DNA of 64,000 nt, from contig JBDWDN010000009.1 in the NCBI GenBank assembly GCA_039977295.1, positions 496,001 through 560,000 of the forward strand, in the 5' to 3' direction. The translations under genes and the position numbers were made by a program. The notes beneath the pieces are model-generated. The model did not search any database, was not told where the DNA came from, and saw nothing but the letters and a program-made list of their open reading frames with translations. This stretch comes from Hellea sp039977295. Its GTDB lineage: Bacteria > Pseudomonadota > Alphaproteobacteria > Caulobacterales > Maricaulaceae. Positions 17,307-25,528 of the stretch are shown here, one piece after another. Numbering within the stretch: position 1 is the stretch's first letter; each line of letters opens with the position of its first letter.

Positions 17307-18205
17307 TACTCGACAACAGGGAAGTCATATTCATGACCCCAAATATCGCCAATTGTTGATTTCGTGGGTTTGAACTTGGACCAGTCCTTAACTTGCTTGC
17401 CGTCATAACCGACTTCAAAACCTATTCCGCCTGGGGCGAAGAAATAGAAGCTGACCATTTCATCATTTGAATGACGTCCAAGACTTGCAAAAATATGGAG
17501 ACCCGCTTTTTTCACGCGGTCCATGCAATGACCCACCTCATCCATATCCCCAACTTCGGCCATTAAGTGGATAACGCCCGTGGGATTTGGGAAGTTATAA
17601 AGGCCAAGCGTATGGTGGCGTGGATTATCAGCATGCATGAAATAGACACGCTGCTTGGGCAGCCCTTCCGCAAATGCAGGAAGAGAGAGGTCGTCAGAAA
17701 CGCCGAAGCCCATGACCTTACGATAAAAATCTATAGTTTTTTTATTCTCTGGCGCAGGCAGCACCATATGGCCGAGACCCATCTGACCCGTCTTAAAAGA
17801 CTTAATGCCAAGACCTGGCTTGAAGGGCTCGCCTCTTTCTCGGCCATAGAAAATTTCGACGAGATTTCCAGACGGATCCACGGCTGACGCGAACCCTTTA
17901 ACGGCGCGGTGCTTGGCCTCTTTATCACTACCACGCGTGACCTCAACTTTAGCTTTTTCAAAAGCCTTGATTTGCGCTTCATAGGCCTTTTTCGAAGACA
18001 TTTGATAACCGCCCGCAACAAAGCGGTCTGTATCACCCTTGCGGATCATATAGCGAAATGGCGCGCTATCCATACGTAGATATTTCGCACCTTTTTCTCC
18101 AAAAGACTTAGCGGTGCCAAATCCCAAGACACTCTTAGCGAATTTCGCCCAGGCTCCTGGGTCTTGCATTTCCAAAATCACATAACCTAAATTTGCAACA
18201 CCCAT
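17306..18205 (-). CDS. hsaC: 3,4-DHSA 2,3-extradiol dioxygenase
   Basis: 299 residues, two-domain type I extradiol dioxygenase. The iron ligands are in conserved context: His146 (GLGHMV), His213 (VIHLMAEV) and Glu264 (GFEVGYD). The second-shell residues His198 (RHHTLGLY), His245 (GRHSND) and Tyr254 are also present. HsaC/TesB opens the aromatised A ring of 3,4-dihydroxy-9,10-secosteroids. Placement between hsaF and ipdA, and hsaD and hsaA in the same transcript, favour a steroid catechol over biphenyl or another small catechol. Confidence 0.87.
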   Translation of the reverse strand: MGVANLGYVILEMQDPGAWAKFAKSVLGFGTAKSFGEKGAKYLRMDSAPFRYMIRKGDTDRFVAGGYQMSSKKAYEAQIKAFEKAKVEVTRGSDKEAKHRAVKGFASAVDPSGNLVEIFYGRERGEPFKPGLGIKSFKTGQMGLGHMVLPAPENKKTIDFYRKVMGFGVSDDLSLPAFAEGLPKQRVYFMHADNPRHHTLGLYNFPNPTGVIHLMAEVGDMDEVGHCMDRVKKAGLHIFASLGRHSNDEMVSFYFFAPGGIGFEVGYDGKQVKDWSKFKPTKSTIGDIWGHEYDFPVVE

Positions 18206-18207
18206 GA

Positions 18208-19257
18208 CTAATTCCCTTTTGCTTTTTTCAAATCGAGCGCGACATCGACAATCATATCTTCTTGCCCGCCCACCATATGGCGGCGACCAAGCTCAACTAA
18301 AATTTCGCGCGTATCCATGCCGTAATCCTCAGCCGCTTTTTCAGCGTGGCGCAAGAAGCTAGAGTAGACACCTGCATATCCAAGGCTCAATGTTTCGCGG
18401 TCAACGCGGACTGGACGGTCTTGGAGTGGACGCACGAGCTCTTCGGCGGCGTCCATGAGCTTGAACACATCACAGCCGTGATTCCAGCCCTTTTTCTCAA
18501 TCGCCGCAATAAAGACCTCAAGCGGCGCATTGCCTGCCCCCGCCCCCATCGCCGCGAGCGAGGCATCCACGCGCCGCGCGCCATTTTGCACAGCCACAAT
18601 AGAGTTTGCCACGCCAAGAGAAAGATTGTGGTGGGCGTGAACGCCGCGCTCTGTCTCAGGCTTCAAAATATCATTATAGGCTTTAAAGCGATCCGCATAT
18701 TGGTCCATATCCATCGCGCCGCCAGAGTCTGTTACATAGACACATGTTGCGCCGTAATCTTCCATTAATTTAGCCTGCTGCGCGAGGTGTTTTGGCTCCG
18801 CCATATGGCTCATCATCAAGAAACCAATCGTGTCCATGCCGAGCCCGCGGGCAAATTCGATATGCTGCTTAGATACGTCTGCTTCCGTGCAATGCGTCGC
18901 GACCCGAACAGAGCGCACGCCCAAATCATAAGCACGTTTAAGCTCTTCAGTCGTTGCAATACCCGGCAGAATAAGGGTCGTGACAACAGCATTTTCTACG
19001 ACATCGCAGACGGCCTCAATCCATTCCCAATCCGTATGCGCCCCAAAGCCATAATTAAACGCGCCGCCATTCAGGCCGTCGCCATGGGCAATTTCAATGG
19101 CGTCGACACCTGCCTCATCGAGCGCCTTAGCAATACTCCTCACATGGTCGACAGAATATTGGTGACGGATAGCATGCATGCCGTCACGAAGCGTTACATC
19201 TTGAATATAAAGACGATCTTTGGTCGGGTCTTTTACTAATCCTTTATTTGACATCAC
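18208..19257 (-). CDS. hsaF: 4-hydroxy-2-oxovalerate/oxohexanoate aldolase
   Basis: 349 residues, HMGL-like TIM barrel. DVTLRDGMHAIRHQ supplies the metal-binding Asp and the catalytic Arg. HAHHNLSLGVANS supplies the His pair. The C-terminal DRETLSLGYAGVYSSFLRHAE domain is typical of BphI/DmpG/HsaF. It splits the 4-hydroxy-2-oxoacid from the dienoate branch into pyruvate and an aldehyde, which is channelled to the acylating aldehyde dehydrogenase. The hsaG stop overlaps its start by 4 bases, as expected for this channelling pair. Confidence 0.9.
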   Translation of the reverse strand: MMSNKGLVKDPTKDRLYIQDVTLRDGMHAIRHQYSVDHVRSIAKALDEAGVDAIEIAHGDGLNGGAFNYGFGAHTDWEWIEAVCDVVENAVVTTLILPGIATTEELKRAYDLGVRSVRVATHCTEADVSKQHIEFARGLGMDTIGFLMMSHMAEPKHLAQQAKLMEDYGATCVYVTDSGGAMDMDQYADRFKAYNDILKPETERGVHAHHNLSLGVANSIVAVQNGARRVDASLAAMGAGAGNAPLEVFIAAIEKKGWNHGCDVFKLMDAAEELVRPLQDRPVRVDRETLSLGYAGVYSSFLRHAEKAAEDYGMDTREILVELGRRHMVGGQEDMIVDVALDLKKAKGN

Positions 19258-20192
19258 GCAGCCGCCCCAAATTTCTTCCGTGCAATCGCCTCAGCAGTGC
19301 CCAGTCCCGCAGATGTCATAATATCGAGATTACCCGCATATTTCGGCAAGTATTGCCCGGCGCCCTCGACCTCAATAAAGATCGTAACCTTTAAACCCTC
19401 ATAAGTTCCAAGACCTGGAATATGGAGCTTATTGTTTCCGCTAAAGCACTCAAATTGAACCTCTTGCTTGAGACGATAGCCCGGCACATAGGCCTGAACA
19501 TCCGCCGCCATTTCAGCCACAGATTTACGTATGGCGTCTTCATCGCCGCCGACAGAAAAAGCGTAAACCGTGTCGCGCATAAGCATGGGCGGCTCAGCGG
19601 GGTTTAAGATAATAATCGCTTTACCCTTCCCTGCACCGCCGACATCTTCAATGCCGCGCGCCGTTGTGCGGGTAAATTCATCAATATTAGCCCGTGTTCC
19701 AGGGCCCGCCGAACGAGACGAGACTGACGCCACAATTTCCGCGTAAGGCACGGAATCGGAAACGCGGGTCACAGCGTAAACCATCGGGATTGTTGCCTGA
19801 CCGCCGCATGTCACCATATTGACATTGGGCGCATCCAAATGCTCTTCCATATTTACAACAGGGACGCAAAATGGGCCGATAGCGGCCGGCGTCAGATCAA
19901 TCATTTGCTTGCCCTCTGCGGTGCAAATATCGGAATGTTTTTTGTGCACATAGGCAGAGGTCGCATCAAAAACGACTTTGACATCCTTCCAAACCTCAAG
20001 TTCTTGCGCGCCTTCAATACCTGTGTGGCTGGTGGCATAGCCGCGCTCACGGGCAAGAGCTAAACCTTCAGACGCTTCGTCAATGCCAATAACGCAGCCC
20101 ACTTCTAGCACGTCGGACATTTCGCCGATTTTCATCATCAAATCCGTGCCGATATTACCCGACCCGATAATTGCTGTCTTAATCTTAGCCAT
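19254..20192 (-). CDS. hsaG: acylating acetaldehyde/propanal dehydrogenase
   Basis: 312 residues. An NAD site, AIIGSGNIGTDLMMKI, is followed by the catalytic Cys in NMVTCGGQATIPMV and by VSSRSAGPGTRANIDEFTRTTA. This is the DmpF/BphJ/HsaG family, which makes acyl-CoA from the aldehyde produced by HsaF. In steroid clusters the product is propionyl-CoA. It is coupled to hsaF by a 4-base overlap. Confidence 0.9.
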   Translation of the reverse strand: MAKIKTAIIGSGNIGTDLMMKIGEMSDVLEVGCVIGIDEASEGLALARERGYATSHTGIEGAQELEVWKDVKVVFDATSAYVHKKHSDICTAEGKQMIDLTPAAIGPFCVPVVNMEEHLDAPNVNMVTCGGQATIPMVYAVTRVSDSVPYAEIVASVSSRSAGPGTRANIDEFTRTTARGIEDVGGAGKGKAIIILNPAEPPMLMRDTVYAFSVGGDEDAIRKSVAEMAADVQAYVPGYRLKQEVQFECFSGNNKLHIPGLGTYEGLKVTIFIEVEGAGQYLPKYAGNLDIMTSAGLGTAEAIARKKFGAAA

Positions 20193-20247
20193 TATATTTC
20201 CTAGATCATTTTCTTATAAAGCCCAATGATTGCATCAAAGGTCTTCA

Positions 20248-21033
20248 TCAAACAAATTCCACGTCACAGCCGCCAAAGCCTGCAATTCGCATCGTCATTT
20301 TATCGCCCCGCGCCGCAGGATGGAGCGGCACTAATGAACCCGACAGAATGACCTCGCCTGCCTCAAATGGGATATCATATTCGCCTAATGTATTGGCGAG
20401 CCACGCGACGGCATTTTCAGGCGCGCCCTGAACGGATGACCCAAGGCCTCGGCTAATCTCTTCGCCGTTCTTCGTCACGATAACTTCAAGAGAGGCCATA
20501 TCTAAGTCACGCGGATCAACCTTATCCTCGCCCAGAACAAAAACGCCGCAAGACGCATTATCGGCTACAGTATCTTGAATTTTTATTTTCCAGTCTTTGA
20601 TACGGCTATCTACAATCTCGAAACAAGGCTGCACATATTCCGTCGCGTCGAGCACATCCTGCCCCGTAACCCCCGGCCCCTTCAGACCTTTCTTAAGCTT
20701 AAAAGCAATCTCTGCTTCGGCCATTGGCGCGATATGGCAATCGACATGCACTTTGCCGTCAAGAACATGCATAGCATCCGTTAAAAAGCCAAAGTCCGGC
20801 TGAAATACACCGAGCATATCCTGCACAGGCTTTGAGGTTACACCGATTTTTTTACCAACAACCACCTCGCCGTTTTCAGACTTTCGAATATTTAAAAAAG
20901 CGAGCGAGACCTGATAGGCATCATCAATATCCATGTCGGGATATCTATCTGTCAAAGGGGCGATAGGCTGACCACCAGCTAAGGCGTCAAATAGCTCTCG
21001 CGCTATGGATTGATATTGATCTGAAATTGCCAT
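20248..21033 (-). CDS. hsaE: 2-hydroxyhexa-2,4-dienoate hydratase
   Basis: 261 residues, a fumarylacetoacetase-fold hydratase of the MhpD/BphH/HsaE/TesE type. Indicators are SVQGAPENAVAWLANTLGEY, the SGSLVPLHPAARGD segment near the end, and VGKKIGVTSKPVQDMLGV near residues 60-77. It adds water to 2-hydroxydienoate to give the substrate of HsaF. It sits between hsaD (1-base overlap) and hsaG (55-base gap). Confidence 0.87.
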   Translation of the reverse strand: MAISDQYQSIARELFDALAGGQPIAPLTDRYPDMDIDDAYQVSLAFLNIRKSENGEVVVGKKIGVTSKPVQDMLGVFQPDFGFLTDAMHVLDGKVHVDCHIAPMAEAEIAFKLKKGLKGPGVTGQDVLDATEYVQPCFEIVDSRIKDWKIKIQDTVADNASCGVFVLGEDKVDPRDLDMASLEVIVTKNGEEISRGLGSSVQGAPENAVAWLANTLGEYDIPFEAGEVILSGSLVPLHPAARGDKMTMRIAGFGGCDVEFV

Positions 21034-21866
21034 TATCCGTTTTTCAAAAAATCTATTGATGTCGCGTTAAACATCCGCGCATGCTCTATCATTACCCAAT
21101 GCCCGCACGCATTGACTTCAAGAAAGCGGGACTGCTCATTTGCCTTAAGGCATTTTTCTTTGCCTTGCGGCGGCATAAATTCGTCATTCGCCCCCCAAAA
21201 CGTCAAGATAGGACAGCTTAGCTCTGTCATACGCGACCCAAGTTCTGGCGTCTTCATGGTCGTTAGCACTTCTTTGGGCTGAGTTTGCGCCACAGCCCAG
21301 CGCATATCGATAAGCTCTTGCGTAACGTGCTTAGGGTCATAGGTGAAAAGCCGCATGACATCGCCCTGCGTCTCTTTACTGATGCCCGCCTTATTAGCCG
21401 CCATCATTTTAGCAATACCCGGCATGCCCCAATAATCATTTTGAGGCTCAAGACAGCCCGGCCCCATAAGAATAAGGCTTTCAACAAAGTCAGGATTATC
21501 CAGCGCAATTTGAATGGCAACGCCGCCGCCGAGCGAGTTCCCGACAAAACTACACGTCTCAACACCTATTTCTTTAAGCCCAGCCATCAAGGTGTCGCAA
21601 AAAAGCTGTAATGTATAATCGCCTAAATCGAGCGGCTTATCCGTGTAACCAAACCCGATCATATCCGGCATAATTACGCGGTAGCCCGCCTGTGCAAAAG
21701 CCTCATTGTTAAAACGGAAATTTGCCCAAGCGCTATTGCCGGGCCCTGAACCGTGCAAAAAGACGACCACAGGGCCGTCTTTATCGCCAAATTCGAGATA
21801 GTGCATACGGATTGAGCCCGCCCGAACATAACGACCTTCTGGCGGGCCATTTTCAAGGGCGGTCAT
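21033..21866 (-). CDS. hsaD: 4,9-DSHA meta-cleavage product hydrolase
   Basis: 277 residues, alpha/beta hydrolase of the meta-cleavage-product group. The catalytic triad is Ser111 (VGNSLGGG), Asp228 (WGANDEF) and His256 (CGHWVMIEH), and the oxyanion region is LHGSGPGNSAW. HsaD/TesD cleaves the C-C bond of the meta-cleavage product and releases 2-hydroxyhexadienoate (to HsaE) plus the C/D-ring propanoate (to FadD3). It is flanked by hsaA and hsaE with single-base overlaps. Confidence 0.88.
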   Translation of the reverse strand: MTALENGPPEGRYVRAGSIRMHYLEFGDKDGPVVVFLHGSGPGNSAWANFRFNNEAFAQAGYRVIMPDMIGFGYTDKPLDLGDYTLQLFCDTLMAGLKEIGVETCSFVGNSLGGGVAIQIALDNPDFVESLILMGPGCLEPQNDYWGMPGIAKMMAANKAGISKETQGDVMRLFTYDPKHVTQELIDMRWAVAQTQPKEVLTTMKTPELGSRMTELSCPILTFWGANDEFMPPQGKEKCLKANEQSRFLEVNACGHWVMIEHARMFNATSIDFLKNG

Positions 21867-23044
21867 TAGAGGAACACATCAGTATTTTCCGCGCCCAAAA
21901 GCACAGCGCCATAATTACGCGCAAAACTAACAGGATTATTCGCAACATGCGCCCGAGCGATGTGGATATCATGCCAAATATCTTGAATAGGAGAGCCTTC
22001 AAAAACGCTCCGCCCGCCCGCCACGTCAAAGAGCATATCGACAGCTTTAATCATCTTCTCAATAACAAGACTTGCCTGATAGCGATATTTGATACGGTCA
22101 ATAAGCGGAATTTCAACACCAGCTTCGACTTGCTCCATCATCTTATCAAAATTGCGATAAAGAACCACTTCGGTTTCATCGATCATATTAGCGACTTCTG
22201 CAATGCGGCGCGTAACATCAGGATCACCTGCAAGGCGCGTTACATCCGTTGAGCTTTTGGTCGCATTATCAATAAATAATTGCAGAGCATGCTTTACGCC
22301 GCCAATCGCAGCAGAGCAGACCACCCGAATAAATGTTTGCGCCCAAGGAATATCATACATGCCGCTTTCTTGCGGATGAACACCGTTAAAGCCGTCCATT
22401 TGATGATGCGTTCGGTAAGTTGGCACAAAACAAGGTTCTTCAATAACGATATCATTAGAGCCCGTGCTATGCAGCCCCATCGGGAACCACGTATCTTCAA
22501 TCGCGTAATCAGGTTTTGGCACGAGGAATGTGCGGTAATGGATATTTTCTTTACCTTGGTCGAAAATTAAGCCGCCGAGCAATACCCAGTCGCAATGCCC
22601 AGACCCTGAGCTCCAACCCCAGCGCCCTGACAATTTAAAGCCGCCATCAACCGTTTCGACCTTGGCGCCAACAGGGTTGTAAGAGGATGAAATTAAAGTG
22701 TCCGGCCCCGTCTTGCCATAAACATCGTCACAAGCCTTGGGATCCATCATCGCTAGCTGAAAGGCGTGAATCGCAATAATTCCGCACGCCCATGACGTCC
22801 CCATATCGCGCTCGGCGATATCGATAGAGGCTCTAAAAAATTCAGATGGCGTCAACTCTAATCCGCCATATTGCTTGGGCAGAGCAGACCTAAAATATCC
22901 CGCCTCAGTCAAGGCATCGATAACAGGCTGACTAATCTGCCTGTTCTTTCGCCCTTCAGCAGCATATTTACTCACCACATCCAATACTTTGGATAAATCC
23001 AAACTTTGGTTGGCATTAATCGACTTTAATGCAGCTTGACCCAT
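21866..23044 (-). CDS. hsaA: 3-HSA 4-monooxygenase, oxygenase component
   Basis: 392 residues, ACAD-fold flavin-dependent aromatic hydroxylase (HsaA/TesA2 and HpaB-C2 type). Typical parts are FRSALPKQYGGLELTPSEFFRA near the start, GTSWACGIIAIHAFQLAM, GRWGWSSGSGHCDWVLLGG in the substrate domain, and VAGGRSVFEGSPIQDIWHDIH near the end. It hydroxylates the phenolic A ring using reduced flavin, presumably from the reductase at 52823. The ATG at 23044 has GAGGAG 6 bases ahead and is preferred over a start 18 bases upstream. It heads the 20-gene operon. Confidence 0.87.
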   Translation of the reverse strand: MGQAALKSINANQSLDLSKVLDVVSKYAAEGRKNRQISQPVIDALTEAGYFRSALPKQYGGLELTPSEFFRASIDIAERDMGTSWACGIIAIHAFQLAMMDPKACDDVYGKTGPDTLISSSYNPVGAKVETVDGGFKLSGRWGWSSGSGHCDWVLLGGLIFDQGKENIHYRTFLVPKPDYAIEDTWFPMGLHSTGSNDIVIEEPCFVPTYRTHHQMDGFNGVHPQESGMYDIPWAQTFIRVVCSAAIGGVKHALQLFIDNATKSSTDVTRLAGDPDVTRRIAEVANMIDETEVVLYRNFDKMMEQVEAGVEIPLIDRIKYRYQASLVIEKMIKAVDMLFDVAGGRSVFEGSPIQDIWHDIHIARAHVANNPVSFARNYGAVLLGAENTDVFL

Positions 23045-23083
23045 CACAGACTCCTCGTTCACGATATACAGACTATCAAAGAC

Positions 23084-23152
23084 TGCGCAGTTTTCAATGG
23101 GCTTTAATACGCAAAATGAAGTTTTTATGGCAAAATTATGCCATTTTGCGTA
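23084..23152. promoter_or_regulatory. steroid-regulon operator A (hsaA operon)
   Basis: Half-sites are TGCGCA (23084-23089), TACGCA (23108-23113) and TGCGTA (23147-23152): spacing 24, then 39, so the two TGCGYA sites are 63 apart. The fourth expected site, at 23171 inside the end of the fadD3-like gene, is absent. TACGCAAAATG and CATTTTGCGTA form an 11-bp perfect inverted repeat within it. It lies 40-108 bases upstream of the hsaA start. Proposed binding site of the IclR-family regulator at 36168-36962. Confidence 0.72.
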
Positions 23153-23165
23153 AGAATTCTTCGCT

Positions 23166-24680
23166 TTATTGCGCTTTTAGCATATACTTCATCACCTTCC
23201 CTGAAGCATTTCTCGGTAGAGCCTCATGAAAGGTGATGCCGCGCGGCACTTTGTAATTGGCCATACGCTCTCTCGCCCAAGCGATAACATCTGATTCTTG
23301 CAAATCCTTGGCAACAATATGCGCATGCGTAACTTCCCCAAGCCGCTCATCAGGAACACCGACAACCGCCACATCCGCAATTGAGGGATGCTGCAATAAA
23401 CCTTTTTCTATTTCCGCCGGGTAACAGTTAAAGCCTCCAACAATGACCATGTCTTTTTTACGGTCAGTGATTTGAATATAGCCGCGCTCATTTTGCACAC
23501 CTATATCCCCCGTTTTGAGCCATCCTTCTGGCGTAATTGCCTCTGCGGTGGCTTCGATGTCGTCCAGATATCCCTGCATCACGTTAAACCCGCGCACCCA
23601 AATTTCACCCTCATCGCCTTTTGCTACATCATTTCCGTTATCATCAACAAGGCGCAACTCTGTTCCTGGTAAAGGCCGTCCGCAGGTCGTTGCGATCGTC
23701 TCAAAATCATCGCCTTTTTGACAAAGCGAAACGACGCCCGTCGATTCCGTTAAGCCGTAAGCCGAGAAGACATCATCAATCTCCAGCTCTTCATGCATGC
23801 GGCGAATAAGATCGATAGGGATAGTCGTGGCTCCCGTTGTCGCCACCCTGAGACTGGAAATGTCATGACGAGCCAAATCTGGATGCGCCAAGAGGGTCTG
23901 GAAGATCGTTGGCGCGCCCGGCATGACAGAAATCTTATCGCGCTCGATACGCTCAAGCACATCTTTAGGATCAAAGACCGCTAACGGGAAAATCGCAGCG
24001 CCTTTAATCAAGCAAGATAGCCACCCCGCCTTATAACCAAAACTATGGAAGAACGGATTGACCACGAGGTAGCGATCATTTTCGGTCATGCCGATAGCAT
24101 CGGTAAAACTCTCAAAGACCTGCACGTTCTGGCTATGGGTTGTCATCGCCCCTTTTGGCGCGCCGGTTGTGCCTGACGTAAAAATTATATCCGAGATATC
24201 CGAACCTGAAACCTCCGCCTCGCCCAGAGAGGCGCGGGAGCGCGCAAGAAAGTCATCAAAGGCCTCACGCCCCGTTTCGGCTTTGATGACGATAGTCTCT
24301 TGCAAGTCGGGTAAATCCTGCCCGCCCAACGTCGCCGGGTAATCGTGACCTAAAAAGCCTTTGACGGTGAAAAGAAGCTTACAATGCGAGCGCCGCAATA
24401 TATCGGCAGCTTCGGCGCCTTTATATCGCGTGTTGAGCGTAACCATAACCCCGCCAAGCGTCTGACCTGCCAAAGCTACAATAATCCATTCCGCGCAATT
24501 AGGCGCCCAGATACCGAACTTATCCCCTTTTTTCAGCCCCATCGCTTTCATGAGCTGAGCGGCGTCTTTCACATTAGATGCCAATTGCTCATAGCTAAGT
24601 TGCCATTCACCATCTATTATCGCCAAAGCACCGGGGCGGCGTGCAGCTTGGCTAAAGAGGATTTGCGGGATTGTGGTCAT
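23166..24680 (-). CDS. fadD3: FadD3-like acyl-CoA synthetase
   Basis: 504 residues, ANL superfamily ligase. The ATP loop is IIFTSGTTGAPKGAMTTHSQ (about 170-190), then SAYGLTESTG, TGDIG and DRKKDMVIVGGFNCYPAEIE. The adenylation Lys is in NASGKVMKYML at the end. Length and context match FadD3, which adds CoA to the C/D-ring propanoate (HIP) released by HsaD. It is transcribed alone on the minus strand, with operators on both sides, so it links the upper (hsa) and lower (ipd) stages. A related carboxylate substrate cannot be excluded. Confidence 0.78.
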   Translation of the reverse strand: MTTIPQILFSQAARRPGALAIIDGEWQLSYEQLASNVKDAAQLMKAMGLKKGDKFGIWAPNCAEWIIVALAGQTLGGVMVTLNTRYKGAEAADILRRSHCKLLFTVKGFLGHDYPATLGGQDLPDLQETIVIKAETGREAFDDFLARSRASLGEAEVSGSDISDIIFTSGTTGAPKGAMTTHSQNVQVFESFTDAIGMTENDRYLVVNPFFHSFGYKAGWLSCLIKGAAIFPLAVFDPKDVLERIERDKISVMPGAPTIFQTLLAHPDLARHDISSLRVATTGATTIPIDLIRRMHEELEIDDVFSAYGLTESTGVVSLCQKGDDFETIATTCGRPLPGTELRLVDDNGNDVAKGDEGEIWVRGFNVMQGYLDDIEATAEAITPEGWLKTGDIGVQNERGYIQITDRKKDMVIVGGFNCYPAEIEKGLLQHPSIADVAVVGVPDERLGEVTHAHIVAKDLQESDVIAWARERMANYKVPRGITFHEALPRNASGKVMKYMLKAQ

Positions 24681-24695
24681 TATTTGCTCATTTTC

Positions 24696-24764
24696 TACGC
24701 ATTCTAAGAGTTTAACTATACAAGCCTCTCATTTTGCGCAACATAAGAGACAAATTATTACGCA
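24696..24764. promoter_or_regulatory. steroid-regulon operator B (fadD3 / SDR divergent)
   Basis: TACGCA (24696-24701), TGCGCA (24735-24740) and TACGCA (24759-24764) are spaced 39 and 24, with the two TACGCA sites 63 apart. The first grid position (24672) falls in the fadD3 start region and is degenerate. The last half-site lies 6 bases before the SDR start codon, so binding could also block translation initiation or transcription onset of that gene. Confidence 0.7.
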
Positions 24765-24769
24765 GGTAG

Positions 24770-25528
24770 ATGATGAATTTTAAAGACAAAACCATTATTG
24801 TGACGGGCGGCGGCAAAGGCATTGGCCGAGGCATTTCTGATCATTTCGCAGCGCAAGGCGCGGACATCATTATTTGCGGGCGCAGAGAGCCAGAAACCCT
24901 GCCCGCAAATTCACATTTTATCTCACTCGACATCCGCGAGTCCGGCGCAGCACAAAAACTCATCGACTTTGCTTTGGAAAAGACAGGCCGCATAGATACG
25001 CTCATTAATAATGCAGGCGGCGGTCCCCCAATAGCGTCTGAAAAGGCGAGCCCTAGACTGACGGAGAAAGTAATCTCATTAAACCTCATGGCCCCCATCT
25101 TCTTGAGCCAAGCCGCATATCCAGAATTAAAGAAAACGGGCGGCTCGATTGTCAATATTTCCAGCGTTTCGGCCACGCGCTCCTCGCCAGGCAGTATTGC
25201 TTACGGCGCTTCAAAAGCAGGGCTATTATCGGTCACGACATCTCTCGCCATGGAGTGGGCACCAGACATACGCGTAAATGCCATTATTGTCGGCCTTGTA
25301 AAAACAGAGGCCAGCGAGGACCATTATGGCGGCAGCAAAGGCATGAGCTATTTAGCCAATGAGCTCCCCATGAAGCGTATGGGCTCGCCTGATGATATTG
25401 CAAAAGCCTGCTTATTTCTCGCCGATAGCTCTAATAGCTATGTCTCCGGCGCGGCGCTCGAAGTCTTTGGCGGCGGGGAACCACCCTATTTTCTTAAGAT
25501 TGCCGAAGCTGCCGTGAAGATGGGTTAG
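24770..25528 (+). CDS. SDR family oxidoreductase
   Basis: 252 residues, classical SDR: VTGGGKGIGRG (cofactor), NNAGG, NISSVSATRS then YGASK (catalytic Tyr/Lys). The C-terminus is SGAALEVFGGGEPP. A hydroxysteroid or 3-hydroxyacyl-CoA dehydrogenase role is inferred from context only. It diverges from fadD3 and converges with the next ligase so tightly that the two stop codons overlap within 4 bases (25525-25528). Tandem ATGs follow AGGTAG. Confidence 0.72.
   Translation: MMNFKDKTIIVTGGGKGIGRGISDHFAAQGADIIICGRREPETLPANSHFISLDIRESGAAQKLIDFALEKTGRIDTLINNAGGGPPIASEKASPRLTEKVISLNLMAPIFLSQAAYPELKKTGGSIVNISSVSATRSSPGSIAYGASKAGLLSVTTSLAMEWAPDIRVNAIIVGLVKTEASEDHYGGSKGMSYLANELPMKRMGSPDDIAKACLFLADSSNSYVSGAALEVFGGGEPPYFLKIAEAAVKMG

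Noticed and set aside
25525..25528. Overlap of two stop codons as a sign of a misread gene
   Set aside because: Both proteins are full-length family members; the convergent 4-base overlap is simply tight packing.
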